A stretch of 64,000 bases of DNA from positions 1,240,001 to 1,304,000 of the forward strand of contig CAVSOT010000003.1 of the NCBI GenBank assembly GCA_963729695.1, in the 5' to 3' direction. This document shows, one piece after another, positions 43,724 to 53,988 of this stretch (positions are counted from its first letter, which is position 1; each line of letters opens with the position of its first letter). Made by a program: the position numbers and the translations under genes. The notes under the pieces were generated by a model that was not told the DNA's origin, ran no database searches, and was given only the letters and a program-made list of their open reading frames with translations. The stretch comes from PALSA-693 sp963729695 (lineage in GTDB: Bacteria; Actinomycetota; Acidimicrobiia; Acidimicrobiales; Palsa-688).

Positions 43724-46125
43724 GCACCCGGGTCAGCGTTGCTCTCGACATCCATGCGCTCCAGGTCCAGGGCTTCGCGGATCGCGGTATTGGCCGCTAC
43801 GTAGCGGCGTACACCGCCGCCCTGGCCCGAACCGGCCGGGTCGCCGCGGCCCTGCTGGCCCCGGAGCTTCCTCCCGCCGCCGGCCTACCGGCCGAGCTGA
43901 TCGCCGACGACCTGGTCCGCTGGGACTGCATCGCCGAGACCCGCCGGCTGGTGCGCGAGCACCGTCGGCTGGCCCATCACGTCACGGCTCCATTCCTGCA
44001 CGCCGGGCCGGGCGACCCAGCCGTGCTCGCCATCGCCCCCCACTGGGCCCAGACCGGTATCCCCAGGGTCGTCACCCTGTACGACCTGATCCCGTTGCGG
44101 GCCCCTCACCACTATCTGCCCACCGCGGATCACCGGTCCCGCTACGAGGCCCGGGCGGCGTGGGTCGGCACGGCCGACCTGGTGCTGGCCATCTCGGAGC
44201 ACACCCGGAGCGAGGCGATCGAGCTCCTGGGCTGCCGACCGGACCGGGTCGTGACCGTGGGCGCCGGGGTGTCGCCATATTTTTCCCCGGCGGATGGCAC
44301 CGACGACGAGCTGTGGCGCTTCCATTTCGGGGCCCTGGAGGGCCGCCCCTACCTCGTGACTGTCGGCGGCAGCGATGCCCGCAAGGGAACCGAACAACTG
44401 GTGGCCGCGGTCGGGCGGCTGGTCCGCAACGACGTCGACCTGCACCTGGTCGTCGTCGGGGACCTCACCCCCGAATGGCAGCAGCGGCTCCGCGACGCAG
44501 CAACCAGCTCGGGTCTGGGCGCCCGGCTGGTCCTGGCCGGACCGGTGGGTGACGAGCTGTTGCGAGCCTGTTATCGCCGGGCGGCGGCCACCGTGATGCC
44601 GTCCCTGGCGGAGGGCTCGGGCCTCCCCGTTCTGGAGTCGGCCGCCTGCGGGACGCCGGCCCTGGCGTCCTGGACGACCGCGCTGCGGGAGGTGGCGGCG
44701 ACGCCGTTCGCCGGGTTCGACCCGGCGGACGTCGATTCGATCGCCGGCGCCATCACCGGGCTGCGCCTGGATGTCCGGCGGCGGGAGGAGATCCTGGCCG
44801 CTCAGCAGAAGCTGGTCGGCGCCTCGACCTGGGCGGCGGTGGCCGCCAGGGCCGGCGAAGCCCTCGACCAGCTGGCCGCACCCCGTCGGGCATCCGGAGC
44901 TTCGACGGCTCCGATGGCTTCGACGGCTCCGATGGGTTCGACGGGTCCGAGGTGGGCTGCCCGCCGCATCCGCCGCCGCCTCGCCCTGGTTGGCCCACTG
45001 CCCCCGGAAAGCGGGATCGGGGCCTATAACCGACGCATCCTGGCGAACATCCCCGCCAGTGTCCAGGTCGATGCCGTCGGCGCGGCTCCAACCATCCCGG
45101 ACCTCCCGCGACGGGCCGCATTCGTCCCGGCGGCGTCCTTCGGAACTGATACCCGACCGAGCTCGTACGACGCCATCGTGTACACCCTCGGCAATTCCGA
45201 CGGCCACATGGCCACGGTGGCCCTGGCCCTCGAATACCCGGGCTGGCTGTGGCTGCACGAGGTCCGGTTGCCGGCGATCGCCACGACGGCGCTGGCCGGG
45301 CTGGACGACGAAGAGTTCTCGGCGAAGATGGCGGCGTTGCTGGCCCGGGCCTACCCCGGCCGACCGCCCCTGGCTGCAGCCCGCCGAGCCGGCCGGTCGA
45401 ACCTGGAGCTGATCGCCGCAGGCGTGGGGCTGGTAGGACCGTTGGTAGAGCGGTGCCAAGGGGTGATGGTCAACTCCGAGCTGGCCCGCCGCCTGCTCGT
45501 GTTGGATTTGGCGCCCCTGGCTCACCACCCCCCGATTCACGTCCTGCCGCCGGCCTGCCCGCCGCTGCGAACCCGGCCGATCGCGTCGACGGCGCGACCC
45601 GATGACCCGCTGGCCGTGTCGTTCGGGGTGGTGTCGATGTCGAAGCGACCCGACCTGCTCGTCGATGCCGCCGCCTTGACCGGCTGCCGGCTCGCCTTCG
45701 TCGGGCCCTGCCTGCCGATCCTGGCCCGGGTCATCGCCGACCGGGCCAAGACGAGAGGCGTGGCCGACCGAGTCGAGGTCGTCGGGCCGGTCGACGAGGA
45801 CGGATGGCGGGGCTGGCTGGACCAGGCGACCCTGGCCGTGCAGCTGCGGGAATCGAGCAGTGGCGAGAGCTCGGCCGCCGTGCTGGATGCCCTGTCCTCG
45901 GGTGTGCCCGTGCTGACCAACATCGCCTCGGCAGGGGAATGGCCAGAGGGCACGGTGTCGTTCCTCCGCTCGATCGAGCCGGCGGCCGTGGCCGGACGCA
46001 TGGAGGATCTTCTGGACTCCGAGGCCGAGTTGCGGCGCCTGACGGCCCAGGGACAGGCTTTTGCGGCCGCACACCAATTCGATCGGCTGGCCCAGTCGCT
46101 CCTGACGCTGGTGGCCCCGGCATGA
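43720..46125 (+). CDS. Double GT-B (GT4-GT4) glycosyltransferase
   Basis: 801 residues from the TTG at 43720, chosen because it overlaps the upstream stop and VALDIHALQVQGFADRGIGRY, the normal opening of this subfamily, follows at once. First GT-B domain ~1-390 (VTLYDLIPLRAPHHY, YLVTVGGSDARKGTEQLV, MPSLAEGSGLPVLESAACGTP). A linker with repeated STAPM units follows at ~395-415. The second GT-B domain ~420-800 has LVGPLPPESGIGAYNRRILAN, FGVVSMSKRPDLLVDAAAL and QLRESSSGESSAAVLDALSSGVPVL. Two transferases on one chain suggest synthesis of a disaccharide repeat. Confidence 0.87.
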   Translation: MSTRVSVALDIHALQVQGFADRGIGRYVAAYTAALARTGRVAAALLAPELPPAAGLPAELIADDLVRWDCIAETRRLVREHRRLAHHVTAPFLHAGPGDPAVLAIAPHWAQTGIPRVVTLYDLIPLRAPHHYLPTADHRSRYEARAAWVGTADLVLAISEHTRSEAIELLGCRPDRVVTVGAGVSPYFSPADGTDDELWRFHFGALEGRPYLVTVGGSDARKGTEQLVAAVGRLVRNDVDLHLVVVGDLTPEWQQRLRDAATSSGLGARLVLAGPVGDELLRACYRRAAATVMPSLAEGSGLPVLESAACGTPALASWTTALREVAATPFAGFDPADVDSIAGAITGLRLDVRRREEILAAQQKLVGASTWAAVAARAGEALDQLAAPRRASGASTAPMASTAPMGSTGPRWAARRIRRRLALVGPLPPESGIGAYNRRILANIPASVQVDAVGAAPTIPDLPRRAAFVPAASFGTDTRPSSYDAIVYTLGNSDGHMATVALALEYPGWLWLHEVRLPAIATTALAGLDDEEFSAKMAALLARAYPGRPPLAAARRAGRSNLELIAAGVGLVGPLVERCQGVMVNSELARRLLVLDLAPLAHHPPIHVLPPACPPLRTRPIASTARPDDPLAVSFGVVSMSKRPDLLVDAAALTGCRLAFVGPCLPILARVIADRAKTRGVADRVEVVGPVDEDGWRGWLDQATLAVQLRESSSGESSAAVLDALSSGVPVLTNIASAGEWPEGTVSFLRSIEPAAVAGRMEDLLDSEAELRRLTAQGQAFAAAHQFDRLAQSLLTLVAPA

Positions 46126-46245
46126 CCGGCGGCCCTGGCCGGAGGGGCGGCAGGATCTCGGGGTCCACCGGCTGGGGCGTTGTTACTATCCGGCGGCGAT
46201 GACAGAGTGGGTCCGCCAGGGCGGCCTGGTGGTTGCGGGCGGCGT

Positions 46246-47411
46246 ATGAGCCCGGCCGGCGACGATCTCGACGTGGTGATCGGCGAGCTTCGCCGCGAGG
46301 CCGCCCGGAGGCGGGCCGAGCCCGACTTCCCGGTCGACGACGAGGCCCAGTTGGGGGTGGCGCTCGACCGACAGTCGCCCCGCCCGCTCGCCCCGAAACT
46401 GGACCGGCTGGCCGACGCGGTCGAGGCCGCGCTGGCGACCCCGGCCGGGCCTGCCGGCGCCTCCACCCCTACTGGCCGGGCGGCCCAGCGGGCGGCGGCC
46501 GCGGTGCTCGGCCCTTTGCCCGCCCAGGTCTCGTCGCTCGGCCAGCTTCTGGCCACCGCCCTGCACACGGTGTCGGCCCGCATTCAGGACGTGGACGCTC
46601 GGCTGCAACGGCTCGAGGCGCGGGCGTCCCGGTCGGCCGGCGAGCGCACGTCGGCAGCGGCGACCTCGGGTCCGGAGGGTCGGGCCGCCTCGGTCCCGGA
46701 GGGTGGGGCCTCAGGCCCGGAGGACGCCCGGACGCCCGATGCTGCCGAGGGGCTCGCCGCCGAGGGGCTCGCGGCCGAGTTCGCCGCTGCCGGGCTCGCC
46801 GCCGAGGGGCTCCCGCGGCCGAGCTCGCCGCCGCTGGGTCGCCGGGCCAGCCGCCGGCCTGGCTCCCTGACAGCGATCTGTCCCTCGAGGGCCGCCTGGC
46901 TGTCGAGGGCGGCCTGGCTGTCGAGGGGCGCCTGGCTGTCGAGGGCGGCCTGGCTGTCGAGGGCCGGCTGCTCTACGCCGGGCCGGATGCCGAGGCCGCG
47001 GTCGGCAGCCTCCGCCGGCAGGGCCTGGACGCCTACGGGCTGACGCCGTCCGGTGACCCGTACCTCGACCATCCGGACGTTCGCCACGGCGACCTGGCCA
47101 CCCACCTGGAGGCGGTCGGCGACCGGATGCTGGGGGCCGTCCTGTTCGTGGGAACCACCGATGTGGTCGATCCCGCCCGCCTACCCGAGCTGGCGGCCGA
47201 GATCGGCCGGGTGACGGGCACCGTGGTCATCGGCGCCGCGGCCCCGTGGTGGTGGCGGGAGCAGGTGGGCCCGGAGCGGGCCGACACCAGCCCGTCCAGA
47301 CCGCTCAGCCCGGAGACGTGGCTGGCCGTGCTGCATCGGGCGGGGTACGAAGGGACAGTCGATTACGGCCCCGGGGCGCGTTGGTACCGGGTCGCGGCCG
47401 GTCGACGATGA
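46246..47411 (+). CDS. Coiled-coil/low-complexity protein, frameshifted
   Basis: ATG 46246, SPAGDDLDVVIGELRREAARR; a helical region with DARLQRLEARASRS, then an Ala/Glu/Gly-rich part with LAAEGLAA repeats. Near 46815 the reading moves to the next frame: WLPDSDLSLEGRLAVEG (18-bp repeats coding RLAVEG/GLAVEG four times), then a compact domain AGPDAEAAVGSLRRQGLDAY to YEGTVDYGPGARWYRVAAGRR ending at 47411. The final ~130 residues resemble a methyltransferase-like C-terminal domain only loosely. The stop overlaps the ATG of the next glycosyltransferase. Function unknown; locus position matches the other coiled-coil partners. Confidence 0.5.
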
Positions 47412-48630
47412 AGCTCGGCCTCGTCGTTCCCCGCTACGGGACCGAGGTCGTCGGCGGGACGGAGCACTGGCTGCGCACGCTGCTGCGAGCATCTCGTGGC
47501 CCTGAGGGGCTGGGAGGCCGAGGTGTTCACCACGTGCGCCCGGTCCGGCGGCGACCTGGGCGGACGAGTACCCGCCCGGCGATCATCGAGATCAACGGCG
47601 TGACGGTCCACCGACACCGGTCGGTCTCGGGTCGGGATCCCCGCTACCTCGAGATGTACCCGGCGATCCGCGCCGACCCGGAGGCGACGTCCGATATCGG
47701 TGGCTCGGCGTTTCGTGGAGCTGGTCGGGCCCGGTCTGCCCCGTCTGCCATCGACGAGGCCGAGTCCTCCGACTGCGACCTGATCGCCGTGACCCCCTAC
47801 CTGTTCTGGCCGGCCGTGCACGGGGTGCCCCGCCTCGGGCCGGCGGGTCGTGTTCCACGGCGCCGCCCACGACGAACCGGAGCTGCACCTGCCGTCATGG
47901 CGACGGTGTTCGCGGCGGTCGGCGGCTTTGCCTTCAATTCCTACGCGGAGCGGCGCCTCGTCGAGCGGACCTTCCCGGTCGCCCAGCTGCCGGCCAGGGT
48001 CATCGGGCAACGCCGTGGTCGAAGGCGGCCGGCGACCCGTAGGGCCGCCCGGCTCGGCCTTGGGTCTCGGTGCGGACGAGCCCTTCGTGCTGTGCGTCGG
48101 GCCGGGTCGAGCGGGCCAAGGGAGCGCACTGTTGGCCGAGCTGTGGACGCCTCTACCGGCGCCGCCGCCCGGACGCCCCTCGACTGGTGTTCCTCGGACC
48201 GGTCCACGAGCCCCTGAGCCGCCGGAGACGACGGCATCGTCGTCGCCGGCCGCCAGCCCGAGGACGTCAAGTGGGGGGCCCTGGTCGGTTGCGACTTCGT
48301 CGTCGGTCGCCTTCGGCGTGGGAGTCGTTCAGCCTGGTGGTGTTGGAAGGTTGGCTGGCCGGCAAGCCGGTCCTGGTGAACGGGCGCTGCGAGCCGACGG
48401 TCGAGCATTGCGAGCGCAGCGGCGGGGGGCTGTGGTTCGACGACTACGGCGACTTCGAGGTGGCGGTCGACCGCCTGCTGTGCGGACCGGAACTGCGCTC
48501 CGACGCTCGCCGCGCGACGGGGAGGACGTACGCCCGCGAAGTCTTCAGCTGGCCCGGCCATCACCGACCGCTACGCCGAACTGGCCGAACGGATCCTGAC
48601 CACCTTCCGGCCCGAAGCGGCCGCAGCGCT
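47408..48630 (+). CDS. GT4-family glycosyltransferase, heavily frameshifted
   Basis: ATG 47408, MKLGLVVPRYGTEVVGGTEH, overlaps the preceding stop. Homologous pieces then alternate among frames: LVALRGWEAEVFTTCARS region (~47500), VVFHGAAHDEPELHLP (~47850), FAFNSYAERRLVERTFPVAQ (~47930), EPFVLCVG (~48080), RRRRPDAPRLVFLGPVHEPLS (~48150), ESFSLVVLEGWLAGKPVLVNG (~48320) and RSDARRATGRTYAREVFSWP (~48500). At least eight single-base shifts in 1.2 kb. All pieces are in correct order for a complete enzyme similar to the one at 50537. The end is not sharply defined because the next protein follows without a clear gap. Confidence 0.65.
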
Positions 48631-48631
48631 A

Positions 48632-49580
48632 GCGTTGGCCTCCGTGGGACGACGCGGTTTCGTGGGCCGGCGCGTCCGGGCCGCGGCCCGACTGCGTCGC
48701 TCGGCCGGCGTCGACCGAGCTGGCAGGCGCGCCTGGACGCCGTCGAACACCGCCTGGTCGCGGCCTCGAGGCCTCCCGGTACCCGGCCGGTCCCGTCTAC
48801 CTCGGCGACCACCAGGCCCTGGTGGCTACCCGGTGGGGGGCCAAGCTGGTCGTCGATACCCGCGACTCCCTGCTGGCGCCCTGGCTGCTGCTCGACGGCC
48901 TCTGGGAGGCGCACGTGACCGGCTGGCTCCAGTCAGGCTCTGGGCCCCGGCGACGTCTTCGTCGACGTCGGCGCCAACATCGGCTACTACACGGTGCTGG
49001 GCGGGCGGCTGGTGGGCAAAGACGGGCGGGTGGTGGCGGTCGAGGCCCACCCCGGCCTGGCCGAGTTGCTCCGGCGCAACGTCGATCATCAACGGCTGTC
49101 CAGGAGCGGCGTCGACGGTATGGGCACCGAGCGGCGTGGTCGTCGCACACCACCCTGGACTTCCACCTGCGGGCCGCACTACGCCGGCCAACTCGAGCGT
49201 CGGGTCCGTCGGCCGGAGGGCGCCATGGCAGAGTCTGGCGACGACCGGGAAGAGCAGGTAGAGGTCGAGGCCGTCCGCCCTCGACGACGTGCTCGACGAG
49301 ACTCGGCCCGGGTCGACGTGGTGAAGGTCGACGTCGAAGGAGCCGAGGTGCACGCCTTCGCCGGGCTGGAGCGCACGCTGGACGCCAACCCGGGCATTAC
49401 CATCATGTTCGAGTGGTCGCCCGAGCAGATCCGACAAGTCGGCGACGACCCTGCGGCGCTGCTCGAACTGCTCGGTCGTCGCGGCTTGCGGCTCCGGGTG
49501 CTCGAGGACGACCTGGCGCCCATCGACGCGGTCTCGGTCTGCTCGACCGGTCCTACGCCAACGTGGTGGCTCGTCGGTAG
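48632..49580 (+). CDS. FkbM-family methyltransferase, frameshifted
   Basis: Pieces in order: WQARLDAVEHRLVAA coiled coil (~48720), ALVATRWGAKLVVDTRDSLL (~48825-48890), DVFVDVGANIGYYTVLGGRL (motif I, ~48950-49010, across a shift), VVAVEAHPGLAELLRRNV, and VKVDVEGAEVHAFAGLERTL (about 49320-49380; the DVEG motif intact) to LDRSYANVVARR with stop at 49580. At least four shifts. A TTG or GTG near 48632-48640 may be the start, or the protein may be fused to the glycosyltransferase before it. Sugar O-methylation is the likely role. Confidence 0.65.
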
Positions 49581-49592
49581 TCGCCCCGGAAC

Positions 49593-49710
49593 ACAAACGT
49601 GACACGCGTGATGTGCGGCAAGGCAACTCGTGTCACATTGTTGTCGTATACGACGACGACAACGTGACAGGGGTAGGCCTGGGCCGAGGCACTCGTGTCA
49701 CGTTGTTGTT
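49593..49710. repeat. Four copies of CGTGTCACRTTGTTG-type motif in alternating orientation, with a long hairpin
   Basis: Copies at 49593-49606 (reverse, slightly different), 49629-49644 (forward), 49658-49669 (reverse) and 49694-49710 (forward). The middle two form a hairpin: 49631-49647 pairs with 49653-49669 over 17 positions with one mismatch and one G-T, loop ATACG. It lies between two convergent genes (ends at 49580 and 49818). It could be a bidirectional terminator, a protein-binding array or a remnant of a mobile palindromic repeat. The bases 49711-49817 hold GGCGCTAGC short repeats only. Confidence 0.8.
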
Positions 49711-49817
49711 CTGAGGAGGCGGCGAGCCGCCCGCCGGCCGGGACCCAGGCCCGGCGCGGGCGTGGCTAGCGGCGCACGGGGCGCAGGGAGCGCACGGGGC
49801 TAGCGGCGCTAGCGGCG

Positions 49818-50540
49818 CTAGCGGCGCAGGGGGCGCACGACCGCCCCCACCCGGGCCCGTATCGGCCCGGCGTACGGCCCGAGCACCCGACGGGCGAGCA
49901 CCCCCGCGATCTGTTGAGGTCGCTCACGGGGTGGAACCTCTACCGGCCCGAGGGTCGTAACACCCACCGCCTCCGGCGCGGTACTCGCCGGCGAGGGAGG
50001 CTCTTCGACGACCTCGGTGCCGGACCCCAGCAACCGGCGCTCCACCCACGGTGACATCCCGAGATCGCCCACCCGCACGAAGGTCACGTGCTCGAAGGTG
50101 GCAAGGGCGGGACGGAGGGCCTCGACCGTCAGCCACTGGTGCATCCGGCCGATCAGCCGGCCGGGCTGGAGCGACGACCCGGACTGGCCAGGCGGCAGCG
50201 ACGACCCGGACTGGCCAGGCGGCAGCGACGACCCGGACTGGCCGGGCTGGAGCGATGACCCGGACTGGCCGGGCGGCAGCGACGGCACGGGCAGGCCGGG
50301 CTCCAGGACCATTACCAGACGGCTGGCCCCGGTGTGCCGGTGCAGGTTGCCCAGGCGTCGTCCGGCGAGCAGACCGACGACCGGCACGGCCAGATGGGCG
50401 GCGCTCAGGCGGGGTGACGCCACGGTCACCTCGTCGCCATCGGCCCAGGCCCGTTGTACCGCGGCCATGGTGGCGGCGGCGGCGGGCAGCGGGATGGGCG
50501 GGTAGGAACCGACGACGAGAACCCGCGGTCGGGTACTCAA
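49818..50540 (-). CDS. Protein of unknown function with GT-like N-terminus and Ser/Gly/Pro repeat linker
   Basis: 240 residues from the TTG at 50540, which overlaps the upstream stop (TTGA). It begins RVLVVGSYPPIPLPAAAATMAAV, like the first strand-loop of a GT-B acceptor domain, but no donor domain follows. Residues ~85-130 are five 9-residue units (PPGQSGSSL/QPGQSGSSL) from 27-bp DNA repeats. The C-terminal ~110 residues include TFEHVTFVRVGDLGMSPWVER. It may be a truncated or specialised glycosyltransferase partner. Coupled to the GT4 gene upstream. Confidence 0.55.
   Translation of the reverse strand: MSTRPRVLVVGSYPPIPLPAAAATMAAVQRAWADGDEVTVASPRLSAAHLAVPVVGLLAGRRLGNLHRHTGASRLVMVLEPGLPVPSLPPGQSGSSLQPGQSGSSLPPGQSGSSLPPGQSGSSLQPGRLIGRMHQWLTVEALRPALATFEHVTFVRVGDLGMSPWVERRLLGSGTEVVEEPPSPASTAPEAVGVTTLGPVEVPPRERPQQIAGVLARRVLGPYAGPIRARVGAVVRPLRR
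50162..50296. repeat. Five in-frame 27-bp tandem repeats
   Basis: Units at 50162, 50189, 50216, 50243 and 50270, each near CGGGCTGGAGCGACGACCCG plus GACTGGC, coding on the minus strand for the 9-residue unit PGQSGSSLP/Q. The last unit is diverged. Unit length is a multiple of three, so copy-number change would keep the frame. Confidence 0.9.
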
Positions 50541-51730
50541 CGGGTGCCCGTGGAGATGAGATCCAGCAGGTCGGACTCCATGCGGTCGAGCACCACCGGC
50601 CAGGTGTAGTTGGCCATCACGTAGTGCCGGCCCCGAGCCGCCATGGCGGCCGCCTCGTCGGGCTGGTTGTGGAGGCGGCGCAGGTGCCGTCCGAGCTCTG
50701 TCCCGTCGCCGAACGCCAGGCCCCCGCCGGATTGTTGGCAGTGCCACCGGACGACGTCGCTGTTGTCGATGGTCAGCACGGGCGTTCCCGCCAACCAGGC
50801 TTCCATGATGGTGCGCGAGAAGCTCTCCATGCGGCTGGGTTGCACGTAGGCAAGGGCGGCGGCGAAGGCGTTGTTGCGCTCGGAGTCGGACAGGAACCCG
50901 AGGTCGATCACCCGCTCGCTCAGGTGTCTGGGGGGCGGACCTCGCCCACGCCGATGGTCACCAGGTCGAGATCGTCGAGGCCCGGGCCGGCGATCGAGGT
51001 CGCGAAGGCGTCCATCAGCCAGTCCCAGCCCTTGTCTTTCTCGCGCCGGCCGGCGTACAAGATGAACGGGCGGCGGATGCCGTGACGGGCGCGAAACCCG
51101 TCCGGGTCGTAGCCCGACGGTATGTCGACCCCGGCGCCGGTGACCGCATGGCGACGAGCGACCGGTCCGAGGCGGTGGGCTAGAGCATGTTCCGGCTCCG
51201 ACAGGAACCACACCGACGCGGCGTCGGCCAAAACCGGTCGCACCACGTCCAGCCGGGCGTACGCCTCGTCGTGGAGGCAGGGCATGACGACCGCTTTGGT
51301 GGCGACTGCAGGCAGGCAGGCCGTGGTCGTCCAGAACAGGTACGGAGCGAAGACCACCGCGTCGTACCCCACCCCATAGCGCAGCAGGTGGTGGAACAGA
51401 TCCGGGACGCTGAAGCGCCAGCTGACCCAGGTCCATTGCTCGTCGACCGGTGGGATCACCCCCTCCTGGATGGACCGCTGGGCTCGCAGCCCGCGGCGGG
51501 ACGCGTGGGGCACGGTCGAGAACCGCCGCACGGTCACGCCATCCTCGAGGAACACGCCCTCCGGCAGGTCGTTGGCCCAGGTGTAGTGGTCCACGACCCG
51601 GGTGGTCAGCACCTCGACGTCCCAGTCACGAGCCGCCAACCCCGCTGCGGCCTCGCGGCGTGACCGACTCCGAACCTCCCACCACCTGGGGCCCGAAGCG
51701 GGGTGGAACGAAGGCGATCCGGCCGGTCAC
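50537..51730 (-). CDS. GT4-family glycosyltransferase, two frameshifts
   Basis: Start GTG 51730: VTGRIAFVPPRFGPQVVGGSE. A shift near 51665 leads to LAARDWDVEVLTTRVVDHYTW, FAPYLFWTTTACLPAV and FILYAGRREKDKGWDWLMDA. A second shift in a run of six C (about 50932-50937) leads to LSERVIDLGFLSDSERNNAF and QPSRMESFSRTIMEAWLAGTPVLTI, ending at 50537. With both corrected the enzyme is complete, about 398 residues, and resembles the broken one at 47408 (PRYG/PRFG-EVVGGTE start, F-PYLFW, EGWLAGKPVL). Confidence 0.75.
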
Positions 51731-51826
51731 GGCGGCTGAACGTAGCAGGAGGACGCGATCAGATCCGCGAACCCCACGATTATGCTGGCCGCCATCATGA
51801 GGGCAGGCGTTTGGTGATCGCGCCGC

Positions 51827-53906
51827 GTGGCGCGTGCGGAAACGGCGGCCCTGCTGGCCGGCGCCGCCATGGTCATGGCGATGGGGATGGCCATGGGGCC
51901 GGGAGCCGGGCCGGCGCAGGCCTCTACTCAACCCGCCTCTACTCAACCCGCCTCACCCTCTCCCTCTGCCTCCGCCCCGCTGGAGACCGTCGTCGTCAAG
52001 ATGGCCGGAGCGGCGCCCCGGGCCGACGCCGTGTTGAAGAGCATGTCGGTCACGGCACCGAAATCCGTGCCCGACGGTCGGTACGAATTGCGCAGTTCCG
52101 GCCAGCCAGGCGGCCCAGGTCGTTTCCCAGCTGCAGGCCCAACCCGGTGTGACGTACGCGGAAGTGGCCCAAGCCGTCCACGCCACCGCCAGTCCCACCC
52201 CCAACGATCCGTGCTACGTGGGCACGTGCGACGCCGATGGCGCTTCTGCGAATCAGCAGTATCTCCGGACGATCGGCGCCCCCAGCGGCGTGGAACGTCA
52301 CCCATGGCAACGGGACCACCGTCGCCGTGTTGGACAGCGGCGTGGATACCGGCCAGCCGGACCTGGCCGGCAAGGTGGTTGGCAACGTCAATGTGTGCAT
52401 CGACGACGATCCGCTGTGCGCCGGCTCCGGTGATCCCCTCGGGCATGGCACCCACGTCACGGGGATTCTGGCCGCGGACACCGACAACGGGATGGGGGTG
52501 GCCAGTCTCGGCTGGGGCGTCAACGTCGTGGTGTTCAAGGTGCTCGACTCCGAGGGCGAGGGCAACACCACCGACGTAGCGACCGCCATCATGCAGGCGG
52601 TCAACACCTACCACGTTCGGGTCATCAACATGTCGTTTGCCAACTTCCCGTGCTCGATCGACCCGACCGACTGTGGTCCGAGCGCTGATCTCCAGACGGC
52701 GATCGACTACGCCCTGGCCCACAACGTGGTGGTGGTAGCCGCGGCCGGCAACGGCAACCCCAATGGGTCGGACGAGCCGACCTTCCCGGGCTCGTTCCCT
52801 GGCGTGCTTTCGGTGGCCGCCACGGACAACAACGGAGTGGTCCAGTTCTTCTCGGAGTGGGGTCCAGCGGCCAACATCGCCGCACCCGGCCTCAACATCG
52901 TCTCCACCTGGCCAAACGCCCTGTGTAGCAACCAGGGTCCCCCGTGCGACGCACTGCAGACCGGTACGTCTGAGTCGGCGCCCGAAGTGGCAGCTGCGGC
53001 GGCGCTGATGATTGCGCACGCCCCGTCGTTGAGTGGTCCGCAGATCACCGAGATCCTCCAGAGCACGGCCCGGCCGACAACGGGTGGCAATCCCATCAAC
53101 GGGGGCGTGCTCGACGTTCCCGCCGCGCTGGCCGCCGCCGCGGTCCCTCCGCACGCGTTCAACGGATACGACGTGGCTGGATCCGATGGCAGCGTGTACA
53201 ACTTCGGATCGGCACTGTTCCTCGGGGACCTCAGAGGCCACGCCCTGAACCGGCCGGTCGTCGGCCTGTCGATCGCCACCAACGGGCTCGGGTACTGGCT
53301 CGACGCTTCCGATGGGGGGGTGTTTGCCTTTGGTGACGCCGGCTTCTATGGGTCGACGGGGAACGTGCGGTTGGTGAAGCCGGTGGTGGGGATGGCGTCG
53401 ACGCCGGATGGTCGGGGGTATTGGTTGGTGGCGTCGGATGGTGGGGTGTTTTCGTTTGGTGACGCCAGGTTCTTCGGGTCGACGGGCAACATCCGCCTGA
53501 ATCAGCCGATTGTGGGGATGGCGTCGACGCCCGATGGTGGGGGTATTGGTTGGTGGCGTCGGATGGTGGGGTGTTTTCGTTTGGTGACGCCAGGTTCTTC
53601 GGGTCGACGGGCGACATCCGCCTGAATCAGCCGATTGTGGGGATGGCGTCGACGCCGGATGGTGGGGGGTATTGGTTGGTGGCGTCGGATGGTGGGGTGT
53701 TTTCGTTTGGTGACGCCAGGTTCTTCGGGTCGACGGGGAATGTGCGGTTGGTGAAGCCGGTGGTGGGGATGGCGTCGACGCCGGATGGTCGGGGGTATTG
53801 GTTGGTGGCGTCGGATGGTGGGGTGTTTTCCTTTGGAGATGGCCGGTTCTACGGCTCGACCGGAGGCCAGGCGATCCCGGGTCCCGTAGTCGGCGTGGAC
53901 TCCTAG
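51827..53906 (+). CDS. Secreted S8 (subtilisin-like) protease with six C-terminal GYWLVASDGG repeats, frameshifted
   Basis: GTG 51827 starts a signal peptide (LLAGAAMVMAMGMAMG). A short inhibitor-like propeptide follows. The triad is complete: Asp in TVAVLDSGVDTGQPDL, His in GHGTHVTGILAAD, Ser in GTSESAPEVAAAAAL. From about 53160 come six ~42-residue repeats (GYWLVASDGGVFSFGDARFF type). Breaks near 52100, 52285 and 53545; at the last, GGTGGGGGTATT has five G where the sister repeat at ~53661 has six, which shows a one-base loss. Extracellular protease probably held at the cell surface by the repeat domain. Confidence 0.82.
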
Positions 53907-53988
53907 TGCCGGAGGGTCGCCGGCGGCTAGTCCAACCGCTAGCGTGAGAGTCCGGTCGGGCGGAATCTGGACTCAGGAGATCCAGCGT

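Noticed and set aside
53160..53906. Insertion sequence or phage repeat
   Set aside because: The direct repeats are in-frame protein units of the S8 protease; no transposase or terminal inverted repeats.
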